Shown here one piece after another: positions 48,533 to 57,582 of a DNA stretch of 64,000 nt. How positions within the stretch are numbered: position 1 is the stretch's first letter; each line of letters opens with the position of its first letter. The notes beneath the pieces are model-generated. The model made no database searches. It was not told the origin of the DNA and saw only the letters and a program-made list of their open reading frames with translations. The position numbers were made by a program, and so were the translations under genes. Location of the stretch: positions 3,410,001-3,474,000 of the forward strand of contig NZ_VFPO01000001.1 in NCBI RefSeq assembly GCF_006716765.1, written 5' to 3'. Source of the DNA: Actinomadura hallensis (GTDB lineage: Bacteria > Actinomycetota > Actinomycetes > Streptosporangiales > Streptosporangiaceae).

Positions 48533-49726
48533 CTAGCCCTTCACGCAGACGAGCTGGCGGAGGTGCGCCACGACCTCCACCAGGTCGGACTGGGCCTCGA
48601 TGACCGCCTCCAGGTCCTTGTAGGCGCCGGGGATCTCGTCGACGACGCCGCCGTCCTTGCGGCACTCGACGCCGCGGGTCTGCTCGACCAGGTCGTCCAC
48701 GGTGAAGCGCTTGCGGGCCTGGTTGCGGCTCATCCTGCGTCCCGCGCCGTGCGAGGCCGAGTTGTAGGCGTTCTCGTTGCCGAGGCCCCGCACGATGTAG
48801 GTGCCGGTCGCCATCGAGCCCGGGATGATGCCGAGGTCGCCGGCGCCCGCGCGGATGGCGCCCTTGCGGGTGACGAGCAGGTCGACGCCGTCGTACCGCT
48901 CCTCCGCCACGTAGTTGTGGTGGCAGGAGATGGTCTCCTTCCAGCGGCAGCGCTTCTCGCCGAACCGCCGCGTCACGACGTTCTGCGCGAGCGCCATCAT
49001 GACGGCGCGGTTGCGGCGCGCGTACTCCTGCGCCCAGAACAGGTCGTGGCGGTAGGCGTCCATCTTCGCGGTGCCGGCGAGGAACACGGCGAGGTCCGGG
49101 TCCGGCAGGTCCCGGTTGTGCGGCAGCTTGCGGGCCGCCTCGATGTGCCGCTCGGCCAGCTCGTTGCCGATGTTGCGGGACCCCGAGTGCAGGACGAGCC
49201 AGATCGCGCCGTCGTCGTCGGCGCACAGCTCCAGGAAGTGGTTGCCGCCGCCGAGCGTGCCCATCTGGGTGCGGGCCCGGCCGAGGCGCCCCCGCACCGC
49301 CGGGTGCAGGTCGTCGAACGCCTTCCAGAAGTCGTACCAGCCGCGCTCCTTCAGGTTCGGCAGCGCGGACGGGTCGACGGCCTCCCGGTGCGAGCCGCGG
49401 CCGACGGGGATCGCCTTCTCCAGCGCGGAGCGCAGGCCGGACAGGTCGTCGGGCATGTCCTCGACGGTCAGCGACGACTTGGCCGCGGTCATGCCGCAGC
49501 CGATGTCGACGCCGACGGCCGCCGGGGACACCGCGTCCTTCATCGCGATGACCGAGCCGACCGTCGCGCCCTTGCCGTAGTGGACGTCCGGCATCACCGC
49601 CAGGCCCTCCACCCACGGCAGGGCGGACACGTTGCGAAGCTGGTCGAGCGCCTGGTCCTCGACGGCGGCGGGGTCGGTCCACATGCGGATGGGGACGCGC
49701 CCGCCCTCGAGCGTCTGGTACGGCAA
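48533..49726 (-). CDS. rtcB: RNA-splicing ligase RtcB
   Basis: 397 residues. Joins 2',3'-cyclic phosphate and 5'-OH RNA ends using GTP and Mn2+. Recognised by 'MPDVHYGKGATVGSVIA' (about 45-61), metal-binding 'GVDIGCGM' (about 73-80), 'TLGGGNHFLEL' (about 157), 'LHSGSRNIG' (about 178), and the guanylate-accepting His in 'SHGAGRRMSR' (about 324). Shorter bacterial type of normal length. TTG start at 49726 is preceded by AAGGAGA; the first codon is TTG, not ATG. No archease gene nearby. A small GGCCTC-TAT-GAGGCC hairpin at 49749-49763 separates it from selB. Confidence 0.93.
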   Translation of the reverse strand: MPYQTLEGGRVPIRMWTDPAAVEDQALDQLRNVSALPWVEGLAVMPDVHYGKGATVGSVIAMKDAVSPAAVGVDIGCGMTAAKSSLTVEDMPDDLSGLRSALEKAIPVGRGSHREAVDPSALPNLKERGWYDFWKAFDDLHPAVRGRLGRARTQMGTLGGGNHFLELCADDDGAIWLVLHSGSRNIGNELAERHIEAARKLPHNRDLPDPDLAVFLAGTAKMDAYRHDLFWAQEYARRNRAVMMALAQNVVTRRFGEKRCRWKETISCHHNYVAEERYDGVDLLVTRKGAIRAGAGDLGIIPGSMATGTYIVRGLGNENAYNSASHGAGRRMSRNQARKRFTVDDLVEQTRGVECRKDGGVVDEIPGAYKDLEAVIEAQSDLVEVVAHLRQLVCVKG

Positions 49727-49810
49727 AGCCTCTCCTTGATCGACGGACGGCCTCTATGAGGCCAGACCCGCCATGCCGGATTCAACCCGTTTTCAGGAGC
49801 GGCAGCGGCG

Positions 49811-51613
49811 TCAGGAGCGGCGGCGTTCGGTGAGGCCGAGTCCGTCGAGGTGGCGCAGGAGCGCGACCGCCACGCGGCGGCTGGTCGACAGGGCCTCGGC
49901 CGCCTGGCCGGGGGTGAACGGCTGCGGCAGCGCGGACAGGACGCGCAGCGCCTCCCGGTCGGCGCCCGGCAGCAGGACGATGTCGCCCCCGCCGTCACCG
50001 CTCCCGCCGTCGCCGCCCTCGCCGCCGGTGCCGGTGCCGGTGTCGTCCGCGGGGGCGATCCGGAGGACGGCGCCCGCGTCCGCCGCGGCGTCGAGGAGCG
50101 GGCCGGTGAGCCCGATCTCGGCGAGCCGCGCGGGGCCGGGCGCGGCGAACGGCGCGCCGGCGAGGTCGGCGCGGAGGCGTTCCACGGCCTGCGCCCACGG
50201 CGGCGGGGCGGGGGCCGCGGGTTCCGGGTCCCGCTCCGGAGCCGGGTCGGGGGCGGGTGCGGGGGCGGGTCCGTAGACGCGGCCGGACTCCACGCGCAGG
50301 GGCGGCCGGACGAGCGCGGCGACCAGCTGCCGCGCCGGGAGGCCGAGGCGCAGCCGGACCGTCTCCAGCGGCAGCCCCGGCGCGGCCGGGCTCTCGGCGG
50401 CGTGCCGCGCCGTCTCCTCGGCGAGGCGCTCGAACAGCGCGTCCCAGTGCGCGGGGTCGGCGACCCACTCGCCGTTCAGCGCGACCGCGTCGGGCGGCGG
50501 CGCGCACCCCATGCCCGACAGCTCGGACCTGCGCAGCACGCCGTGCCGCCGCAGGACGATCGTGCCGTCCGGCCGGTCGGGCCAGGACGCCAGCTCCCGC
50601 GCGCGGGCCGCGCCGGCGTCGCGCCGCACCAGCGTCGGCGGCCGCACGTCCAGGACGCTCACCCCGGCGATCGAGCGGCGCTCGGGGTCGCGCAGGACGC
50701 CGGTGTCGCCGAGGTGCAGGGCGAGCCGCGCGTTCAGGGTGAGGCGGGCGGTGTCGGGCCCGAGGGGGCGCAGCCGGACCGGGACGGCGGCCGTGCCGAG
50801 GTGCAGCGTCATGCGGCGCGCGAGCCGTCCGGACGCCTCCCCGAAGCGGGTGCGGACGTCGACGCAGGTGGTGTGGGTCCAGGCGTCGGGGGTGACCAGG
50901 GCCATGCCGGCGTCGACGCGTCCCGCGTCCCGCAGGGTCAGCACGACGCGGGACACGCCGCCGGCCGCGTCGCGCGGGGCGCCGGCGCAGCCGATCGTGC
51001 GGACGCGGACGCGCCGCCCCGCGGGCATCAGCAGCAGCTCGTCCCCGACGGCGATCGTCCCGGCGGGGAGGGTGCCGGTGACGACGGTCTGGCGCCCGGC
51101 GGTGAAGGCGTGGTCGATCCACAGCCGCACCGGGGCGGCCGGGTCGGGGACGGGGAGGCGGCCGGTGAGCCGGTCGACGGCGGCGGCCAGGTCGTCGACG
51201 CCGGCGCCGGAGACGGTGCTGACGGCGACCGCCTCCACGCCGCTCAGCGCGGTCCCGGCGAGGCGCTCGCGGGCCTGCCGCAGCGCGAGCCTCGGGTCGG
51301 CGGCGTCGGCCTTGGTGACCGCGAGGACCCCCGCGCGGACGCCGAGCGCGCCGAGCGCCTCCAGGTGCTCCTGCGTCTGCGGCATCCACCCCTCGTCGGC
51401 GGCGACGGCCAGCAGGACGGCGGGCGCGGGCGCGGCGGCCGCGAGCATCGCCGGGACGGAGCGCTCGTCGCCGGGGGCGTCCACGAACGCGACGCGGCGG
51501 CCGGAGGGCAGCTCCGTCCAGGCCCCGGGCTCCTCGGGCTCCTTGCCGGTGAGGGCGCGCACCAGCGCCGACTTGCCGTGCCCGCCGTGGCCGGCGGTGG
51601 CGACGACCTGCAT
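49811..51613 (-). CDS. selB: Selenocysteine-specific elongation factor
   Basis: 600 residues. GTPase that delivers Sec-tRNA to UGA codons next to a SECIS hairpin. P-loop GHGGHGKS (8-15), switch II 'VDAPGDER' (about 51), NKxD as 'VTKAD' (about 113). The beta domains follow, then the C-terminal winged-helix repeats that bind SECIS, separated by a Pro/Asp-rich linker (about 465-490) and ending with a Gly/Asp/Thr stretch before the last winged helix. ATG 51613 has GGAGGGA upstream; the frame is open 130 residues further but that is not needed. selA, normally adjacent, is absent. Confidence 0.93.
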   Translation of the reverse strand: MQVVATAGHGGHGKSALVRALTGKEPEEPGAWTELPSGRRVAFVDAPGDERSVPAMLAAAAPAPAVLLAVAADEGWMPQTQEHLEALGALGVRAGVLAVTKADAADPRLALRQARERLAGTALSGVEAVAVSTVSGAGVDDLAAAVDRLTGRLPVPDPAAPVRLWIDHAFTAGRQTVVTGTLPAGTIAVGDELLLMPAGRRVRVRTIGCAGAPRDAAGGVSRVVLTLRDAGRVDAGMALVTPDAWTHTTCVDVRTRFGEASGRLARRMTLHLGTAAVPVRLRPLGPDTARLTLNARLALHLGDTGVLRDPERRSIAGVSVLDVRPPTLVRRDAGAARARELASWPDRPDGTIVLRRHGVLRRSELSGMGCAPPPDAVALNGEWVADPAHWDALFERLAEETARHAAESPAAPGLPLETVRLRLGLPARQLVAALVRPPLRVESGRVYGPAPAPAPDPAPERDPEPAAPAPPPWAQAVERLRADLAGAPFAAPGPARLAEIGLTGPLLDAAADAGAVLRIAPADDTGTGTGGEGGDGGSGDGGGDIVLLPGADREALRVLSALPQPFTPGQAAEALSTSRRVAVALLRHLDGLGLTERRRS

Positions 51614-51822
51614 CAGCGTCCCTCCAGGGGCGGGACGCCCGGAGCCGCGGCGGGGCACGCCGTACCGGGGGGCACATCGCGGGGGCGGTGCAGACGAAGG
51701 TCCACGGAAGGCAACCCTATGGAGGCCCGCTCCGGGCGCAAAACCCGGCCCCGCGCGCGCCGCGGCCTGCGGATTCGCACCGGTGCCGCGTCGACCACGA
51801 ACGGGGACGAATCGGCACCGGT

Positions 51823-52422
51823 TCAGCTCCGGGCGGACCCGGGACGGCCGGTGCCCGCGGCGCCGGCGGCGCCGGAGGGGGCGTTCGCGGCGGCGTTGGC
51901 GGGGGCGTTGGCGGGGGCGGCGGTGGCCGGGGCGTGGGCCTCGAAGTCGTCGACCATGCGGTTCACCAGCTCGGCCAGCCGCTCGCGGTCGGCGGGCGAC
52001 CACGCCGCGAGCGCCCCGCCTATCCAGCGCCGCCCGGACGCCCGGATCGACTCGACGGCCTCGACCCCGGTGCCGCTGAGCCCGACCCGCTGGCAGCGCC
52101 GGTCGTCGGGGTCCGGCACCCGCTCGACGTACCCGGCCCGCTCCAGCCGCTGCAGCTGCCGGGTGACGTGCGGCGCCTCGACCGCCAGCCGGACGGCGAG
52201 CTCCCCGGGGCGCATGGGCCCCCCGTTCTCGGCGAGGGCGCGCAGCAGCGGGACGGCGGCGCGGTCGACCGGGACGCCCGCGGCGACGACGGTGCGGTCG
52301 TGCTGCCGGAACCGGGTCAGCATGTGCGCGACCCGGCTGAGCGCCCGCTCGATCTCCACGATGTCCGCGGGCTCCGCGCTGTCCGGAGGCTCCGCGGTGT
52401 CCGCAGGCACGGGTGACGACAT
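51823..52422 (-). CDS. MarR-family transcriptional regulator
   Basis: 199 residues. Winged helix-turn-helix: 'PGELAVRLAVEAPHVTRQLQRLERAGYVERV' (residues about 71-101; key APHVTRQLQRLE) and wing 'PDDRRCQRVGLSGTG' (about 103). The C-terminal tail after about 165 is a disordered Ala/Asn/Pro stretch that could be removed. Start at ATG 52422; GTG 52431 is nine bases upstream. Divergent from an MFS exporter with a 17-bp palindrome between, typical of MarR repressors that sense the exported compound. Confidence 0.88.
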   Translation of the reverse strand: MSSPVPADTAEPPDSAEPADIVEIERALSRVAHMLTRFRQHDRTVVAAGVPVDRAAVPLLRALAENGGPMRPGELAVRLAVEAPHVTRQLQRLERAGYVERVPDPDDRRCQRVGLSGTGVEAVESIRASGRRWIGGALAAWSPADRERLAELVNRMVDDFEAHAPATAAPANAPANAAANAPSGAAGAAGTGRPGSARS

Positions 52423-52446
52423 GCCGCCCACCCTACCGCTCTACAA

Positions 52447-52463
52447 TTACTTAACTTAAGTAA
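52447..52463. promoter_or_regulatory. 17-bp palindrome, probable MarR operator
   Basis: TTACTTAA-C-TTAAGTAA is perfectly palindromic around a central C, AT-rich in a GC-rich window, and lies between the divergent marR-like gene and the MFS gene. Such a site is expected for MarR dimers that repress both. Confidence 0.75.
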
Positions 52464-52512
52464 CAGGCTTGCCGATCGGCCGGCCCCGGCGACGGCCGAT
52501 GGAGGTTCTCGC

Positions 52513-53943
52513 ATGACCGGCGCCCCGACGACGGCCCGCACGACGACCGGGCCGGCGGCCACGGGCACCGCGCCCACCGGGCGCACCCTGTTCGCACTGG
52601 CGTTCGCGGGGATGCTGGTGGCGGTGCAGCAGACCCTCGTGCTGCCGATGCTGCCCCAGCTCATCGCGGGCTTCGGCGCGCCCATCACCGATGTGACCTG
52701 GGTGTTCACCGCGTCCCTGCTGGCCGGCGCCGTCGCCACCCCGCTGCTGACCCGGTTCGGCGACATGTACGGCAAGAAGCGGATGATCCTGCTCGCCCTC
52801 GCCCTGCTGCTGACGGGGTCGGTGATCTGCGCGGCGTCCGGCTCGCTCGTCGTCCTGATCGCCGGCCGCGCCGTGCAGGGCGTGTCGTCCGCGCTGATCC
52901 CGCTGGCCATCGGCATGATCCGGGACACCTTCCCGCGCGAGCGGGTGACCACCGCGATCGGCGTGCTCAGCGCGACCATGGGCGCCGGCGGCAGCGCCGG
53001 CATGATCGCGACCGGGCTGATCGCCGCCCGCACCGACAGCCACCGCCCGGTCTTCTGGGTGGCCTCGGGGGTGACCGCCGCCGGGCTGGTGCTGGTCGCG
53101 GCGATGGCCCGCGACTCGGGCGTCCGCGCGGGCGGGCGGCCCGACTACCCGGGCGTGGCGGTCCTCGCCGCCTGGCTGGTGTGCCTGCTGCTCGGCATCA
53201 GCCAGGGCAACGCCTGGGGCTGGACGTCCGCCGGGGTCCTCGGCCTGTTCGGCGCGGCGGCCGCGCTGTGCGCGGTGTGGGTCGTGATCGAGATGCGCGT
53301 CCCCAACCCGCTGGTCCGGCTGAACCTGCTCGTCGGGAACCGGTCGCTGGCGGCCAACGTGGTCTCCGCCCTGCTCGGCTTCTCGCTGTTCGCCGCGTTC
53401 ACGCTGATCGCGGGCTTCGTCCAGGCGGAGCCCGAGGCGGTCGGGTACGGGCTGGGCGGCTCGGTCCTGGACGTCGGCCTGTACATGCTGCCGAACACCG
53501 TCACGATGCTGGTGTTCTCGTCCCTGGCGGGCCGGATCGCCGCCCGCCTCGGCGTCGCGTACACCCTCGCCGTCGGGTCGGTGTTCGCGAGCCTGTGCTA
53601 CGTGTGGCTGGCCCTGTCGAACTCCCACCCCTACGACATGATCGCCTTCAGCTCCATCCAGGGGATCGGGTTCGGCGTCGCGTACGCGGCGCTCGGCACG
53701 CTCGCCGTCCAGCACGTGCCGATGGACCAGAGCGGCATCGCCAGCGGGATCAACTCGCTCGTGCGGACCGCGGGCGGCAGCGTCGCCGGCGCGGTCACCG
53801 CGTCGGTGCTGGCCGGGCGCGTCATCTCCGGCACCGACATCCCCTCCCTGGCCGCGTACGAGCTGTGCTTCTGGATCGTCGCCGCGGGCGCGGCGCTGGC
53901 CGCCGCCGTCGCGTTCGTCCACGGCCTGCGCCACCCCCGCTAG
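52513..53943 (+). CDS. MFS exporter, DHA2-like, controlled by adjacent MarR
   Basis: 476 residues with about 14 hydrophobic segments and motif 'LVLPMLPQLIAGFGAP' (about 42-57) and 'RFGDMYGKKRMIL' (about 82) in the loop between helices 2 and 3. No large soluble domain. ATG 52513 follows GGAGG seven bases away. Probable proton-coupled efflux of a toxic or signalling compound; substrate unknown. Expression is probably released when the neighbouring MarR protein leaves the palindrome at 52447-52463. Confidence 0.9.
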   Translation: MTGAPTTARTTTGPAATGTAPTGRTLFALAFAGMLVAVQQTLVLPMLPQLIAGFGAPITDVTWVFTASLLAGAVATPLLTRFGDMYGKKRMILLALALLLTGSVICAASGSLVVLIAGRAVQGVSSALIPLAIGMIRDTFPRERVTTAIGVLSATMGAGGSAGMIATGLIAARTDSHRPVFWVASGVTAAGLVLVAAMARDSGVRAGGRPDYPGVAVLAAWLVCLLLGISQGNAWGWTSAGVLGLFGAAAALCAVWVVIEMRVPNPLVRLNLLVGNRSLAANVVSALLGFSLFAAFTLIAGFVQAEPEAVGYGLGGSVLDVGLYMLPNTVTMLVFSSLAGRIAARLGVAYTLAVGSVFASLCYVWLALSNSHPYDMIAFSSIQGIGFGVAYAALGTLAVQHVPMDQSGIASGINSLVRTAGGSVAGAVTASVLAGRVISGTDIPSLAAYELCFWIVAAGAALAAAVAFVHGLRHPR

Positions 53944-54087
53944 CCGCGGTCCCCGGCCGGTCCCGGCGCGACGCGCGGCCGCGGGGCCTTGACGAACGGC
54001 CCCCGCGGCATGCCCTATAGGGATGGGCCCGAATCGAAGTCCGGGCCGGAGCGCAGTCGGGCTTGGGCCCGCAACCGGGAGGACGAC

Positions 54088-55971
54088 ATGGGCGCCTACG
54101 CGGCCGCGTACGAACGCAGCATCGCCGATCCGACCCGCTTTTGGGGCCTGGCGGCGCGGGACGTGCGCTGGCTCGTCCCGCCGGACCGGGTCCTGGACGA
54201 CGGGGCGCCGCCGTTCTACCGGTGGTTCACCGGCGGCGAGCTCAACACCTGCGACAACGCCCTGGACCGGCACGTCGAGGAGGGACGCGGCGACCAGCCC
54301 GCCCTCATCTACGACAGCCCCGTCACCGGCACGCAGCGGACCTACACCTACCGCGAGCTGACGGCGATGGTCGCGCGGTTCGCGGGGGCGCTGCGGGCGC
54401 AGGGCGTGGACCGCGGCGACCGCGTGGTCATCTACCTGCCGATGGTGCCCGAGGCGGTCGTGGCGATGCTGGCGTGCGCGCGGCTCGGCGCGGTGCACTC
54501 GGTCGTGTTCGGCGGGTTCGCGGCGCGGGAGCTGGCCGTCCGCATCGACGACGCCCGCCCCAAGGCGGTCGTGTCGGCGTCGTGCGGCATCGAGGGCGGC
54601 AGGATCGTCCCCTACAAGCCCCTGCTGGACCAGGCGCTGGAGATGGCCCGGCACAAGGTCGACCGGTGCGTCATCCGGCAGCGCGAGCAGCTGCACGCCG
54701 ATCTGGTCCGCCCGCGGGACGTGGAGTGGGACGAGGCCGTCGCGTCCGCCGAGCCCGCCGAGTGCGTGCCCGTCGCCGCCACCGACCCCCTCTACATCCT
54801 GTACACGTCGGGGACGACGGGGCGCCCGAAGGGCGTCGTCCGCGACAACGGCGGGCACGCGGTCGCGCTGCGCTGGTCGATGGAGAACGTGTTCGGCGTG
54901 GGCCCCGGCGACGTGTTCTGGGCCGCGTCCGACGTCGGGTGGGTCGTCGGGCACTCCTACATCGTGTACGCGCCGCTGCTGACCGGCTGCACGACCGTCC
55001 TGTACGAGGGCAAGCCCGTCGGGACCCCGGACGCGGGCGCGTTCTGGCGGGTCGCGGCGCAGCACCGGGTCAAGGCGCTGTTCACCGCGCCGACCGCGAT
55101 CCGCGCGATCAAGAAGGAGGACCCAGAGGGCGCGCTGCTCGCCGGGCACGACCTGTCGGCGCTGGACACGCTGTTCCTCGCCGGGGAGCGCCTCGACCCC
55201 GACACCTATCGGTGGGCGGCGCGCATCCTGGACCGCCCCGTCATCGACCACTGGTGGCAGACCGAGACCGGCTGGCCGATCGTGGCGAACCTGCGCGGCC
55301 TGGAGCCCATGCCCGTCAAGCCGGGGTCCCCGTCGGTGCCGGTCCCCGGGTACGACGTGCGGGTCCTCGCGCCGGACGGCTCGCCCGCGCCGCCGGGCGC
55401 CGACGGCGACATCGCGCTCCGGCTGCCGCTGCCGCCCGGGACGCTGCCGACGCTCTGGCAGGACGACGAGCGGTTCGTCGAGTCCTACCTCACCAAGTAC
55501 CCCGGGCACTACCTGACCGGCGACGGCGGGCACATCGACGAGGACGGCTACGTGTGGGTGATGGGCCGCACCGACGACGTGATCAACGTCGCCGGGCACC
55601 GGCTGTCCACCGGGACGATGGAGGAGGTCATCTCCTCCCACCCGGCCGTCGCCGAATGCGCGGTCATCGGCGTCCAGGACCCCCTCAAGGGGCAGGCGCC
55701 GCGCGGGCTGGTGGTGCTCAAGAGCGGCGTGCTCGCCGAGCCGGGCGAGCTGTCCTCCGAGCTGGTCGCGATGGTCCGCGAGCAGGTCGGCCCCGTCGCC
55801 GCCCTCAAGGAGATCACCGTCGTCCCGGCGCTGCCGAAGACGCGCTCGGGCAAGATCCTGCGGGGCGTGATGCGGGGCATCGCCGACGGGCAGGAGGTCA
55901 CCGTCCCGTCCACGATCGAGGACCCGGACGTCCTCGAGGCGCTGCGCCCCGTGCTGCGCCGGGAGCCGTGA
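54088..55971 (+). CDS. Acyl-CoA synthetase (acetyl/propionyl-CoA synthetase-like, PrpE type)
   Basis: 627 residues of the ANL adenylate-forming family: carboxylate plus ATP plus CoA to acyl-CoA. Core motif YTSGTTGRPKG (about 237-247), 'DHWWQTETGWP' (about 390; Trp-Trp-Gln-Thr-Glu of AcsA/PrpE), 'LTGDGGHIDEDGYVWVMGRTDDVIN' (about 477-501), and catalytic Lys in 'TRSGKILRG' (about 592). Start block 'RFWGLAARDVRW' (about 13) resembles propionyl-CoA synthetases. ATG 54088 follows GGGAGGA; the track of the frame is open 33 residues further without support. Likely feeds propionyl/butyryl-CoA to IcmF-type pathways. Confidence 0.92.
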   Translation: MGAYAAAYERSIADPTRFWGLAARDVRWLVPPDRVLDDGAPPFYRWFTGGELNTCDNALDRHVEEGRGDQPALIYDSPVTGTQRTYTYRELTAMVARFAGALRAQGVDRGDRVVIYLPMVPEAVVAMLACARLGAVHSVVFGGFAARELAVRIDDARPKAVVSASCGIEGGRIVPYKPLLDQALEMARHKVDRCVIRQREQLHADLVRPRDVEWDEAVASAEPAECVPVAATDPLYILYTSGTTGRPKGVVRDNGGHAVALRWSMENVFGVGPGDVFWAASDVGWVVGHSYIVYAPLLTGCTTVLYEGKPVGTPDAGAFWRVAAQHRVKALFTAPTAIRAIKKEDPEGALLAGHDLSALDTLFLAGERLDPDTYRWAARILDRPVIDHWWQTETGWPIVANLRGLEPMPVKPGSPSVPVPGYDVRVLAPDGSPAPPGADGDIALRLPLPPGTLPTLWQDDERFVESYLTKYPGHYLTGDGGHIDEDGYVWVMGRTDDVINVAGHRLSTGTMEEVISSHPAVAECAVIGVQDPLKGQAPRGLVVLKSGVLAEPGELSSELVAMVREQVGPVAALKEITVVPALPKTRSGKILRGVMRGIADGQEVTVPSTIEDPDVLEALRPVLRREP

Positions 55972-55993
55972 CCGTGCCGGTGGGCGGCGGGCG

Positions 55994-56308
55994 CTAGCGG
56001 TCGGGAGGGCGGCGCCGCGCCGGGGCCCGGCGGGGCGTCCGCCTGGGCGTCCTCTCGGGCCAGAGCGCCGCCACGAGGAACACCCCGGCCGCCGCGAGGG
56101 CGAGCTGGAGGACGGTCTCCCAGAGGCTCCAGCCGCCGCGGGTGAGGCCGGACGCGTCGGCGAGGCCCGTCCCGGCGAACGCGGCGACGATGCCGACCGC
56201 GATCGTGAGCCAGACCGGCATGCTCTCCCGGTCCGGCGCCACGAGCCGCCCGAGCACCCCGACCGCCGCGCCCAGGACGACGGCCGCGGCGAGCCCGCCG
56301 ATGGTCAT
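55994..56308 (-). CDS. Small multi-helix membrane protein, GlsB/YeaQ-like
   Basis: 104 residues. Three hydrophobic helices (about 3-22, 28-45 and 58-78), with 'GLAAAVVLGAAVGVLGRLVAPD' Gly-rich first segment resembling GlsB/YeaQ/YmgE stress-response membrane proteins, then a very basic Arg/Pro tail (about 80-104). ATG 56308 has GGAGGAGGAG upstream; the extra 14 residues of the open frame are not needed. Function unknown. Located between the acyl-CoA synthetase and selD genes. Confidence 0.7.
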   Translation of the reverse strand: MTIGGLAAAVVLGAAVGVLGRLVAPDRESMPVWLTIAVGIVAAFAGTGLADASGLTRGGWSLWETVLQLALAAAGVFLVAALWPERTPRRTPRRAPARRRPPDR

Positions 56309-56392
56309 CTGCGCTCCTCCTCCCCTCCCGCCCCGCCGGGGCCCGATCATCGCGGGCCCTACCCAGGACTCGCGCGGGCGACACGGGCCGGA

Positions 56393-57382
56393 TCAGCGCA
56401 CGACCAGCGCGCGGCGGCCCGGGGGCAGCAGCTCGCCGATGACCGGCGCGCCGGGGATCTCACCGGCGATCAGCAGGCCGCCGGACACCTGCGCGTCGGC
56501 CAGCAGCAGCCGCTCCTCCTCCGCTATCCGGCGGAAGTCGGTGTGGGGGGTCACCCACGCCAGGTTGCGCCGCGTCCCGCAGGGGACGAAGCCGTCCCGC
56601 ACCGCCTCCCGCGCGCCGTCCAGGTACGGCACGGCCGAGGCGTCCACCACGGCGGTGACGCCGCTCGCGCGCGCCAGCTTGTACAGGTGGCCGAGCAGCC
56701 CGAACCCGGTGACGTCGGTGGCGCAGGCGACGCCGCGCGCCAGGGCGGCCAGGCTCGCCTCCGCGTTGAGCTCCGTCATCGTCTCCACGGCGTGGGGGAA
56801 CGGCTCCCCCGTCGCCTTGTGGCGGGCGTTGAGGACGCCGACGCCGAGCGGCTTGGTCAGCGACAGCGGGAGGCCGGGACGCGCGGCGTCCAGGCGCAGC
56901 AGCCGGTCCGGGTCGGCGACGCCGGTGACGGCGAGGCCGTACTTGGGCTCCGGGTCGTCGATGCTGTGCCCGCCGGCGATGGGGCAGCCGGCGAGCGCGG
57001 CGGCGTCGCGCCCGCCGCGCAGGACCTCGCGGGCCAGTTCGGCGGGCAGCGCGTCGCCCGGCCAGCCGAGCAGGTTGAGGGCCATCACCGGCGAGCCGCC
57101 GACCGCGTAGACGTCCGACAGCGCGTTGGCGGCGGCGATGCGGCCCCAGTCGTAGGGGTCGTCGACGACGGGGGTGGAGAAGTCGGCGGTGGACACCACG
57201 GCGCGACCGCCCTCGATCCGCACGGCGGCCGCGTCGTCGCCGTCGGGGCCGCCCATGAGGAGCTCGTCGCCGCCCGTCAGGCCGGTGACGAGCCGCTCCA
57301 GCTCCGCTGGGGGGATCTTGGACGCGCAGCCGCCGCCGTGGGCGTACTGCGTGAGGCGGGCGACGGGGACGAGGCGGGTCAC
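56393..57382 (-). CDS. selD: Selenide, water dikinase (selenophosphate synthase)
   Basis: 329 residues. Makes monoselenophosphate, the selenium donor for Sec synthesis. N-terminal catalytic loop HGGGCASK (15-22): Cys19 replaces the Sec found in some orthologues, and Lys22 is conserved. 'DDAAAVRI' (about 50), 'STADFSTPVVDDPYDWGRIAAANALSDVYA' (about 65-94), and 'LTKPLGVGVL' (about 155) are typical. GTG 57382 is chosen because a promoter (TTGATC-18-TTAAAT) puts transcription start there; TTG 57388 is the other option. Divergent from fadD. Confidence 0.94.
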   Translation of the reverse strand: MTRLVPVARLTQYAHGGGCASKIPPAELERLVTGLTGGDELLMGGPDGDDAAAVRIEGGRAVVSTADFSTPVVDDPYDWGRIAAANALSDVYAVGGSPVMALNLLGWPGDALPAELAREVLRGGRDAAALAGCPIAGGHSIDDPEPKYGLAVTGVADPDRLLRLDAARPGLPLSLTKPLGVGVLNARHKATGEPFPHAVETMTELNAEASLAALARGVACATDVTGFGLLGHLYKLARASGVTAVVDASAVPYLDGAREAVRDGFVPCGTRRNLAWVTPHTDFRRIAEEERLLLADAQVSGGLLIAGEIPGAPVIGELLPPGRRALVVR

Positions 57383-57389
57383 CCGCAAG

Positions 57390-57419
57390 ATTTAACGCAC
57401 AACTACCGCAAATGATCAA
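57390..57419 (-). promoter_or_regulatory. Promoter of selD, probably leaderless
   Basis: On the minus strand: -35 TTGATC (57414-57419), 18-base spacer, -10 TTAAAT (57390-57395), then seven bases to the GTG at 57382. No Shine-Dalgarno site is present, which supports a leaderless message starting at the GTG. Confidence 0.6.
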
Positions 57420-57582
57420 GAAACGGACAGTACGGGTGCGGTCACCGACGGCCCACATCGCGCTCCGACCAGCACGAGATCCCCCGAACCACTTGTCCGA
57501 ACCGTGTTCGGCATGGTGCTATTCGGTCTGCAAGTCCTCACTTACTAGTCCGCATGCCATCACGACCACACCAAGGGGCGAC

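Noticed and set aside
52456..55641. 1061-codon open frame on the minus strand opposite the MFS and acyl-CoA synthetase genes
   Set aside because: Same reason: it covers two real genes on the opposite strand and has repetitive Arg/Gly/Asp-rich composition.
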